6,645 nucleotides of DNA from an uncultured Eubacterium sp. (GTDB taxonomy: Bacteria; Bacillota; Clostridia; Peptostreptococcales; Anaerovoracaceae). Under the pieces are notes generated by a model. It saw only the letters and a list, made by a program, of their open reading frames with translations, was not told the origin of the DNA and did no database searches. A program made the translations under genes and the position numbers. Below, in pieces: positions 1 to 4,115 of this stretch. The number at the start of each line of letters is the position of its first letter. Within the stretch, counting starts at the first letter, position 1. Location: positions 1 through 6,645 of the forward strand of contig CAMOGZ010000085.1 of NCBI GenBank assembly GCA_946614405.1, written 5' to 3'.

Positions 1-886
1 CCGTCTTGTCGCCGAGCCGGAGGGTCAGATTCTTCTCAGCGGCCGGCTGATCGGTTCCGGGCTCAGCCGGGTCCGGATCTGCAGCCGGCGGTGTAGCCGG
101 GTCCGGATCTGCAGCCGGCGGTATTGCCGGGTCCGGGTCTACAGCCGGTGGTGTGGCCGGGTCCGAATCCGTTTCAGGTGGTGTGATGGGATGTGGGTCG
201 GGTATAGGCTCGGCCGGTTTCTGGACAGCCTTCACGATCACCTTACACTTGTACTTCTTGCCTTTGTACTTGGCGGTGATGGTGGCCTTGCCGACCTTCC
301 TGGCTTTGATCTTGCCCTTCACGACGGTGGCGACTTTGCGGTTCGAGGAGCTCCACTTGACCTTCTTCGCCTTGGCGCCGGTGAGCTTGATGGTCTTGGT
401 TTTGCCGGGGTTCAGGGTCAAAGTCTTCCGGGACAGGCCGATGACCTTCTTCTTGGAAAAGCGGATCGTGACACTCCCCTTGCCCGCCGCCTTCTTCAGG
501 CCCTTTGTCTTGGTGATGTGGCCGATGGGCGTGTACTCATAGGAGGTCGTAAATGACTTATAGAATACCACCAGGCAGTCGGAGCCGTAGAGCATGATGT
601 CGCCGGCTTTGATCTTCTTCACCTTTTTCTCGTTCATGGGAAGATCCCGGCTCAGATACTTATACTTCTCATTGCCGTTCAGCTCAGACATCTTGTATTT
701 CACCGGCATCGACTTCAGCAAAGCCTTGGCGGTGGCATTGTTGTAAAAGACGCAAGGAAAGGTCTTGCTTCCCACTTTCACGTTGACGGCTGTCCCGCTG
801 GCGGCATTCGCCTGCTCTGCCGGGACGCAAAACAGAAAAAGCAGAATGCAAAGTGCTGTGATAATGGTTCTGGATATTGCTCTCAT
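1..886 (-). CDS. Secreted cyclophilin-like / bacterial Ig-like (BIG2) surface protein, C-terminus cut by window edge
   Basis: Partial gene; the first 295 codons are visible. Residues 1-28 form a signal peptide: a basic start, a hydrophobic core (ITALCILLFLFC) and an ANA-AS cleavage site, so the protein is exported. Residues about 34-143 match the bacterial cyclophilin-like fold, with the signature NATAKALL...MSELNGNEKY...AGDIMLYGSDCLVVFYKSF. Residues about 155-219 are a Lys-rich BIG2-type Ig-like domain (LTLNPGKTKTIKL, WSSSNRKVATV, KVGKATITAKYKGKKYKCKV). A Pro/Asp/Ala-rich linker with 10-residue repeats follows (about 225-280). The last visible residues, LTLRLGDKT, resemble the opening of the first domain (VNVKVGSKT), so a second cyclophilin-like domain may begin there. 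The start ATG at 886 has AGGAG seven bases upstream, and the gene lies 15 bp after the PPC gene as the last visible operon member. Peptidyl-prolyl isomerase activity is not established for this bacterial fold; a cell-surface role is inferred. Confidence 0.85.
   Translation of the reverse strand, partial: MRAISRTIITALCILLFLFCVPAEQANAASGTAVNVKVGSKTFPCVFYNNATAKALLKSMPVKYKMSELNGNEKYKYLSRDLPMNEKKVKKIKAGDIMLYGSDCLVVFYKSFTTSYEYTPIGHITKTKGLKKAAGKGSVTIRFSKKKVIGLSRKTLTLNPGKTKTIKLTGAKAKKVKWSSSNRKVATVVKGKIKARKVGKATITAKYKGKKYKCKVIVKAVQKPAEPIPDPHPITPPETDSDPATPPAVDPDPAIPPAADPDPATPPAADPDPAEPGTDQPAAEKNLTLRLGDKT
65..184 (-). repeat. Four tandem 30-bp repeats encoding a Pro/Asp/Ala-rich linker
   Basis: Four contiguous 30-bp units lie at 65-94, 95-124, 125-154 and 155-184, in frame with the surrounding gene. 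On the coding strand they give decapeptides of the DPDPATPPAA type. The two units nearest the window edge differ at one base (93 versus 123), while the third and fourth units are progressively more diverged. This gradient fits recent local duplication. The peptide is extended and acidic/proline-rich, as in linkers that separate surface domains or span the wall. Confidence 0.9.
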
Positions 887-901
887 GATGGTTCTCCTGC
901 C

Positions 902-1339
902 TTACCTGAAATCCCAGAATCCGGTTCCGGTCTCGGGATCGTATTTTCTCTTGATCTCGCCGCCGATCACAGGCCGCAGCTCGATCTCCGCGGTATAGGA
1001 TACGGTGAGGGACTTCATGTGGCCCGCCGACATGCAGTGCTTGGCCCCTTCCTTGTAGGAAAAAGCGGCATTAGTATGGTGGTAGTACTCGCCGTCATCA
1101 TCTGTGATCACATTCCCGTTCACCGAGATGAGCTCCAGCATTCCCTGCAGCGTCTGCGTCTCGAAGGCCCCCGTCTCCGGGATGAATGTCTGGATCTCGG
1201 CTTCCCCGCAGCCGCCGATCCCGCTGAATATTGCGGAGGTGATCCCTTCCTTTCGGCAGATTTCCATAATGCCGGAGATGATCTCATCCCCTCGGTCGAA
1301 TCGTGCATATATCGTGTCGCTATATCGTCTGTATTCCAT
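902..1339 (-). CDS. PPC / DUF296 domain protein
   Basis: This 145-aa protein is a single PPC (DUF296) domain covering its whole length, the usual size for free-standing bacterial members. Visible family features are RGDEIISGIMEICRKEGI (16-33), the ISGIGG-type turn FSGIGGCGEAEI (38-49), LELISVNGNV (68-77), GEYYHHTN (83-90), SAGHMKSLTVSYTAEIEL (104-121) and a C-terminal RKYDPETG-FWDF segment common in clostridial homologues. Family members form trimers and often bind metal through an HxH plus a GGH histidine. Here the HxH position reads H88-T-N90 and the GGH reads A-G-H107, so one ligand appears replaced. The biochemical role is unknown; plant relatives have AT-hooks, which are absent here. The start ATG at 1339 has AGGAG placed within the end of the upstream gene, with only one base between that stop and this start, so translational coupling is likely. 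Confidence 0.88.
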   Translation of the reverse strand: MEYRRYSDTIYARFDRGDEIISGIMEICRKEGITSAIFSGIGGCGEAEIQTFIPETGAFETQTLQGMLELISVNGNVITDDDGEYYHHTNAAFSYKEGAKHCMSAGHMKSLTVSYTAEIELRPVIGGEIKRKYDPETGTGFWDFR

Positions 1340-1340
1340 G

Positions 1341-2081
1341 TTATCTCCTGACTTCGAACTTGGCCAGTTCTTCTTTCATTTTCTCGGCGTATCTGTGGTA
1401 ACGGTCGGTCTCGGCCTGCAGGTTCTCCTTCTGGGCCTTCACCTGCGCCGGGTCATCCAGCAAAGTCTTGAACATGTAGGTGTCGGAGTTCATGATCTGC
1501 TGGATCTCGTTCTCGATCTGGGAGATCCGCATCATGTAGCCCTGGGGCGGGATCTCCTTGGCAGGGATCTCGTGCGCTTTCAGGAAGTCCGCCACCGCCT
1601 GCTTCAGCCCCTGCAGCACCTCCCGCTGATCATGACCATAGGCAAAGAGGATCTCCGTCCAGAGGTCTTTGGCCTCGGCCTGCTCCTCCAGTTCAGGGTG
1701 CAGGTCCGGGTGAAACTCCGCCGCGATGCCTTTGTACAAAGCCTCAATGGCCGCGGATTCTTCGGCACTTATGGGCTCGGAGGAGCTGAGCTGCTCATAC
1801 TCTGCCGTGATCTCCTTCAGATCCTTTGCCGTATCTTCCATGTGCTTGCCCACGATGAAATCCATCTGTGCGCCGTCGACGGGCCGGCCCATGCGCTCCA
1901 TCTGCTGGCAGTACATCACCATGTGCTGGCCGCGGGTGTACTCCGCCCGGGCGCGGAAAAGGCCAATCATCTGATCGCCAAACTCCCGGATGTAATCCGC
2001 CTGCGCCAGCTCCGCATCCTTGCGCGCCCGGTCCCTTCGCAGGATCGTATCCAGGCATTTATCGAATAATTTATTATCCAT
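1341..2081 (-). CDS. J-domain-like HPD protein with coiled-coil flanks
   Basis: A 246-aa soluble protein, rich in charged helix. Residues 112-160 resemble the core of a J domain: a helix II-like segment (IEALYKGIAAEF), the HPD tripeptide at 124-126 within FHPDLHPE, and a helix III-like segment (AKDLWTEILFAYGHDQREVLQGL). J domains use HPD to stimulate the ATPase of DnaK/Hsp70. Helical, probably coiled-coil arms lie on both sides (about 10-100 and 183-243), including IENEIQQI and QKENLQAETDRY. No zinc-finger or DnaJ C-terminal substrate domain is present, so it is not a housekeeping DnaJ. I chose ATG 2081 because AGAGGTGAT lies five bases before it; the upstream in-frame GTG at 2090 lies inside that ribosome-binding sequence and cannot be the start. 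It is the first gene of the three-gene operon. The J-like call rests on motif reading and predicted helix pattern; client and partner are unknown. Confidence 0.82.
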   Translation of the reverse strand: MDNKLFDKCLDTILRRDRARKDAELAQADYIREFGDQMIGLFRARAEYTRGQHMVMYCQQMERMGRPVDGAQMDFIVGKHMEDTAKDLKEITAEYEQLSSSEPISAEESAAIEALYKGIAAEFHPDLHPELEEQAEAKDLWTEILFAYGHDQREVLQGLKQAVADFLKAHEIPAKEIPPQGYMMRISQIENEIQQIMNSDTYMFKTLLDDPAQVKAQKENLQAETDRYHRYAEKMKEELAKFEVRR

Positions 2082-2101
2082 TGTAATCACCTCTACCTGC
2101 T

Positions 2102-2130
2102 ATTGTATTGGTTTTCCCGGAAGAAATCAA
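2102..2130 (-). promoter_or_regulatory. Putative sigma-A promoter for the J-like/PPC/cyclophilin operon
   Basis: On the minus strand, TTGATT (2130-2125, 4 of 6 to consensus) and TACAAT (2107-2102, 5 of 6) are separated by exactly 17 bp. The predicted transcription start near 2095 leaves a leader of only about 14 nt, so the Shine-Dalgarno AGAGGTGAT would sit at the very 5' end. Because of that, an alternative AT-rich promoter further upstream (2140-2180) cannot be excluded. Confidence 0.5.
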
Positions 2131-2181
2131 CGGGTTGAGGATATATAAGTATGGCTTAATGAATATATAATAAACATTAGA

Positions 2182-2210
2182 TGTACTTATTTAGCGGATT
2201 GGGGTATAAT
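2182..2210 (+). promoter_or_regulatory. Putative promoter of the 74-aa orphan gene
   Basis: A perfect TATAAT lies at 2205-2210. The best -35 at 17-bp spacing, TGTACT (2182-2187), is poor. Transcription would start near 2217, leaving about 34 nt of leader before the ATG at 2251. The -10 box overlaps the upstream in-frame ATG at 2209, which therefore cannot be translated from this promoter. The 2082-2250 region between the two divergent genes is AT-rich and holds only these promoters. Confidence 0.6.
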
Positions 2211-2250
2211 GAAATCAGATCAAGGAAAACAAACAAAGGAGGATATAGAT

Positions 2251-2475
2251 ATGAGTCATCGCAGAGAGGGAATGCTGAATCAGTATGCAGATTACCTGAG
2301 AAAGTGCGGCAAGGAAGATTCCGCTATTCAGAGCACCCTGCAGCTGGGTGAGAACATCACTGCGCGGTTTGGAACTGTAGAGGCCGCACCTGCAGAATCC
2401 AGCATCGAGCGTTACCTGGAACTGGGCAACACCATCGCTCACTGGAACGGATTCAGCACATTCGAGTTGGGATAA
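2251..2475 (+). CDS. Small hypothetical protein (74 aa), family not recognised
   Basis: A 74-aa soluble protein starting MSHRREGMLNQYADYLRKC and ending ...SIERYLELGNTIAHWNGFSTFELG. No signal peptide, membrane segment or known motif is visible. It looks mostly helical: an N-terminal amphipathic helix (about 6-20), a second helix around SAIQSTLQLGENITARFG (about 23-40), an Ala/Pro/Glu turn (43-48) and a C-terminal helix SIERYLELGNTIAHW. The start at 2251 is supported by a strong AAAGGAGG (2235-2242) eight bases upstream and by a TATAAT at 2205-2210; the longer frame from 2209 begins inside that -10 box. It is monocistronic, divergent from the J-like operon, convergent with the cupin gene, and followed by a strong terminator. 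The good expression signals make it a likely real gene, but its function cannot be assigned. Confidence 0.75.
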   Translation: MSHRREGMLNQYADYLRKCGKEDSAIQSTLQLGENITARFGTVEAAPAESSIERYLELGNTIAHWNGFSTFELG

Positions 2476-2491
2476 GATAAGGAATGAAATT

Positions 2492-2523
2492 GCGCCGGGC
2501 ATTCGCCCGGCGCTTTCTCTTTG
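2492..2523. terminator. Intrinsic terminator between convergent genes
   Basis: A perfect 9-bp GC-rich stem (GCGCCGGGC 2492-2500 with GCCCGGCGC 2505-2513) closes a 4-nt ATTC loop. On the plus strand it is followed by TTTCTCTTTG, a good termination tract for the 74-aa gene. On the minus strand it lies just past the cupin stop and is followed by the weaker AATTTCATT. It probably serves both genes, and better in the plus direction. Confidence 0.85.
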
Positions 2524-2880
2524 TTACTGTTCAATTACTGCATCTTCTGCGGTGTACTCTTCCAGAGAATTCTCTCTTACCTGAATGCAGATGTAGCTGA
2601 TGGCCTCATCTTCTGCTGCGGAGAACTGTCTTCTGGCTGCCGGTGCGATGCGGAGCCAGTCGCCTGCCTTCAGTTCAACGGTCTCTCCGTCGATGACTGC
2701 CTTACCCTTTCCGGACAGGATCACATAGATCTCTTCGTTCTTTTTATGATAGTGAACGAACGGGACGCCGGCGCCTGCCGGGAGATTGTTCACACTTGCC
2801 TCTGCACCTGTCAGCCCCAGCTGATCATGCATCTCTGTTCTTGCGTCTGCTGCTACACTTACCTTCGTATAATTTGCCAT
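2524..2880 (-). CDS. Small single-domain cupin protein
   Basis: A 118-aa cytoplasmic beta-barrel protein consisting of one cupin domain. Cupin motif 1 is clear: G-VPFVHYHKKNEEIYVILSGKG (38-59) supplies H43, H45 and E50 as metal ligands. The linker strand KAVIDGETVELKAGD follows. Motif 2 (GDWLRIAPAARRQFSA, 73-88) has glutamine Q85 where the fourth ligand histidine normally sits. The protein may therefore bind metal with a 3-His-less variant site (two His, one Glu) or bind it weakly. Single-domain cupins include isomerases, dioxygenases and sugar-binding proteins; the sequence alone does not choose among these. The start ATG at 2880 has CGGAGG seven to eight bases upstream. It is transcribed alone from a perfect-consensus promoter bracketed by two Rrf2-type operators, with the Rrf2 gene directly upstream. 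That suggests strong expression on derepression, perhaps in an oxidative or electrophile response. Confidence 0.9.
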   Translation of the reverse strand: MANYTKVSVAADARTEMHDQLGLTGAEASVNNLPAGAGVPFVHYHKKNEEIYVILSGKGKAVIDGETVELKAGDWLRIAPAARRQFSAAEDEAISYICIQVRENSLEEYTAEDAVIEQ

Positions 2881-2903
2881 GGTTTAACCTCCGTGTTTTA
2901 ATT

Positions 2904-2928
2904 CGTTGTAACTTTCTTTGATACAACG
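2904..2928 (-). promoter_or_regulatory. Rrf2-type operator A, at the cupin transcription start
   Basis: Imperfect inverted repeat with a 7-bp spacer: CGTTGTAAC (2904-2912), N7, GATACAACG (2920-2928), 8 of 9 arm positions complementary. It begins directly downstream of the cupin -10 box and covers the predicted transcription start near 2922, a position that suits repression. It has the same core and geometry as the operator at the regulator's own promoter. Binding by the neighbouring Rrf2 protein is inferred. Confidence 0.75.
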
Positions 2929-2957
2929 ATTATATTACAGTCCCGTTGTAATGTCAA
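2929..2957 (-). promoter_or_regulatory. Consensus sigma-A promoter of the cupin gene
   Basis: Perfect TTGACA (2957-2952) and perfect TATAAT (2934-2929) at the optimal 17-bp spacing on the minus strand. The spacer starts and ends with TTACA/TGTAA (2935-2939 and 2947-2951), which echo the operator half-sites. Such a strong promoter is normally held off by a repressor. Confidence 0.9.
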
Positions 2958-2968
2958 TAGTTACAATC
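2944..2968 (-). promoter_or_regulatory. Rrf2-type operator B, over the cupin -35 box
   Basis: Inverted repeat TTGTAAT (2946-2952), N7, GTTACAA (2960-2966), with 6 of 7 arm positions complementary and the same 7-bp spacer as sites A and C. It overlaps the whole -35 box (2952-2957). Its centre is 40 bp from the centre of site A, close to four helical turns, so bound dimers would lie on roughly the same face of the DNA. Confidence 0.75.
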
Positions 2969-2977
2969 AAACTTTTC

Positions 2978-3007
2978 AAAAAAAATTAAGCCGCAGAAAT
3001 TGCGGCT
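2978..3007 (-). terminator. Intrinsic terminator of the Rrf2 gene
   Basis: On the minus strand, a 7-bp stem (AGCCGCA/TGCGGCT, 3007-3001 with 2995-2989) closes a 5-nt loop and is followed by TTAATTTTTTTT. The stem shares one base with the rrf2 stop codon. It separates the rrf2 transcript from the cupin promoter, so the two genes are separate units. Confidence 0.85.
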
Positions 3008-3438
3008 CATTCGATATACTGATATGCATCATTCATCACGTCGCGGATGGTCACGGACTGCATTTCCGCTTCCATTGCCTGTTGGATCGATTCCAGCCTG
3101 GCATCCATGATGTTATGGATGTTGCGGCCGACCGGGCAATCAGGATTCGGATTTTCATGGAAATGGAACAGCTGGCCTTTGTTCACGCTGTCCACGGCCT
3201 GGTACACATCCAGGAGAGTGATCTCCTCCGGCGCCCGCGCAAGGGATGCGCCGCCGGTGCCCCGCTGGACCTCCACAATGCCCGCCTTCTTCAGCTGCTG
3301 CAGGACGCGCCGGATCACCACGGGATTCACGTTGACACTGGAAGCGATGAACTCGCTGGTGGTCTTGTAGTCCCGGTGGAAGGCTTCGATCACGATGAGC
3401 ACGTGGACTGCTATGGTAAATCTGCTGGATATCTGCAT
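3007..3438 (-). CDS. Rrf2-family transcriptional regulator, YwnA-like
   Basis: A 143-aa DNA-binding regulator of the Rrf2 family. An N-terminal winged helix-turn-helix (about 1-67) shows MQISSRFTIAVHVL, SEFIASSVNVNPVVIRRVLQQLKKAGIV and the wing QRGTGGASLARAPEEITLLDVY. The middle segment FHENPNPDCPVGRNI (about 93-107) is typical of YwnA-type members, and a helical dimerisation tail ends in RDVMNDAYQYIE. The three-cysteine Fe-S cluster motif of IscR/NsrR is missing; the only cysteine is C101, so any sensing would be through one thiol or another ligand. HypR, a hypochlorite sensor of this branch, uses a cysteine thought to be in this region, but this is an analogy only. I chose ATG 3438, which begins the conserved MQISSRF and has GGAG six bases upstream. 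ATG 3450 has no ribosome binding site and itself carries that GGAG. An operator upstream indicates autoregulation. Confidence 0.92.
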   Translation of the reverse strand: MQISSRFTIAVHVLIVIEAFHRDYKTTSEFIASSVNVNPVVIRRVLQQLKKAGIVEVQRGTGGASLARAPEEITLLDVYQAVDSVNKGQLFHFHENPNPDCPVGRNIHNIMDARLESIQQAMEAEMQSVTIRDVMNDAYQYIE

Positions 3439-3452
3439 ACTCTTCTCCATTC

Positions 3453-3475
3453 ATTGTAACTATTGCTGTTACAAT
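3453..3475 (-). promoter_or_regulatory. Rrf2-type operator C, autoregulatory
   Basis: Perfect inverted repeat with 8-bp arms: ATTGTAAC (3453-3460), N7 (3461-3467), GTTACAAT (3468-3475). It touches the -10 box of the rrf2 promoter and covers the predicted transcription start, so the regulator probably represses itself. It matches sites A and B at the cupin promoter. Confidence 0.85.
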
Positions 3476-3502
3476 TATACCACGGCCAAAGCCGCATTTC
3501 CA
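3474..3502 (-). promoter_or_regulatory. Promoter of the Rrf2 gene
   Basis: A perfect TATAAT (3479-3474) preceded by TGG forms an extended -10 (TGnTATAAT), with TGGAAA (3502-3497, 4 of 6) 17 bp upstream. The -35 begins ten bases past the stop codon of the upstream gene. Transcription would start near 3467, inside operator C. Confidence 0.8.
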
Positions 3503-3511
3503 GTGGTTTTC

Positions 3512-4105
3512 TTACTCCCGGGCGAGATTCTCTTCCATCCCGTACAGGCGGTAGAGCGCCACGATGGGTCCCTGTTTGAAATCATCCCGTGGGAACTCTT
3601 TGCGGAAGGCTTCTTCCTGTTCCAGCAGGAAGGGCGCCACGTCCTCGGTTCCGCGGATCCCCAGCACCAGGCACAAAAGCGACTGAGCATAAGGGTTGCG
3701 GATGTCTTTGTAATTCTCCAGGATCCAGGGGATGGGGTCCTCCTTGCAGCGCACAAAGAACTCCACTGCGCATTCCACGAAATCGTCGTTCATGTTGGTC
3801 ATGATCCTGCGGCGGATCATATCCCCCACCATCTCCTCATTTTCCAGGAGGCGCTCACGCAGGAGCATCTTGCTCTTTCCGCCCAGGGACTTGCGCATCC
3901 ACTTGAAGTATCCGTCTGCATCGGACAGCTCCTGGATCTGGCTCACCTCTTCCCTCTCCCGGTCATTCACCGGCTCACCTTCCAGCACCTTCCGGCGCAT
4001 CTCCCAGGTCTTGGGATCCTCCGTCAGCGCGTAAGTCAGGTACGCGGAGGAAAAAGGATTGATCAGGTTACGTTCCGTATATCGTTCAGGTAATTTAGTT
4101 TTCAT
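3512..4105 (-). CDS. Hypothetical all-helical protein with HEAT-like C-terminal part
   Basis: A 197-aa soluble protein with no signal peptide or membrane segment. The N-terminal half is highly charged (MKTKLPERYTERNLINPFSSAYLTYALTEDPKTW; REREEVSQIQEL). The C-terminal half (about 108-190) reads as paired helices: DDFVECAVEFFVRCKEDPIPWILENY, DIRNPYAQSLLCLVLGIRGTEDVAPFLLEQ, DDFKQGPIVALYRLYGM. Spacing and the pattern of leucines, alanines and prolines recall HEAT-type alpha-alpha repeats, which usually serve as protein-binding scaffolds. No catalytic motif is visible. ATG 4105 has AAGGAGG five bases upstream, and this site overlaps the amidohydrolase stop, so translation is probably coupled. It is the last gene of the operon that starts near 6600. 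No convincing terminator follows it before the rrf2 promoter. The HEAT-like assignment is inferred from the pattern and is tentative. Confidence 0.8.
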   Translation of the reverse strand: MKTKLPERYTERNLINPFSSAYLTYALTEDPKTWEMRRKVLEGEPVNDREREEVSQIQELSDADGYFKWMRKSLGGKSKMLLRERLLENEEMVGDMIRRRIMTNMNDDFVECAVEFFVRCKEDPIPWILENYKDIRNPYAQSLLCLVLGIRGTEDVAPFLLEQEEAFRKEFPRDDFKQGPIVALYRLYGMEENLARE

Positions 4106-4115
4106 ATTGTCCTCC

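Noticed and set aside
65..184. CRISPR-like repeat array
   Set aside because: The 30-bp units are contiguous with no spacers, in frame within a coding sequence, and encode a Pro-rich linker.
1104..2069. 321-aa open frame on the plus strand
   Set aside because: It spans two well-supported minus-strand genes in antisense, with no ribosome binding site and shadow-type composition.
2079..2090. TTGTAAT half-site resembling the Rrf2 operator at the start of the J-like gene
   Set aside because: No second arm occurs at the N7 position; the match comes from the start codon and ribosome binding site context.
2145..2190. Inverted ATAAGTA / TACTTAT pair in the divergent promoter region
   Set aside because: The arms are 7 bp, AT-only rich and 32 bp apart; this is expected by chance in such AT-rich DNA.
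2251..2475. Resemblance of the 74-aa protein to the N-terminal core-binding domain of tyrosine recombinases
   Set aside because: Only a loose helix pattern (YADYLRKCGKEDSAIQST) is shared; the rest does not fit and no recombinase or attachment site is nearby.
3395..4093. 232-aa open frame on the plus strand
   Set aside because: It is antisense to the HEAT-like gene and crosses the rrf2 promoter and operator; no ribosome binding site or motif.
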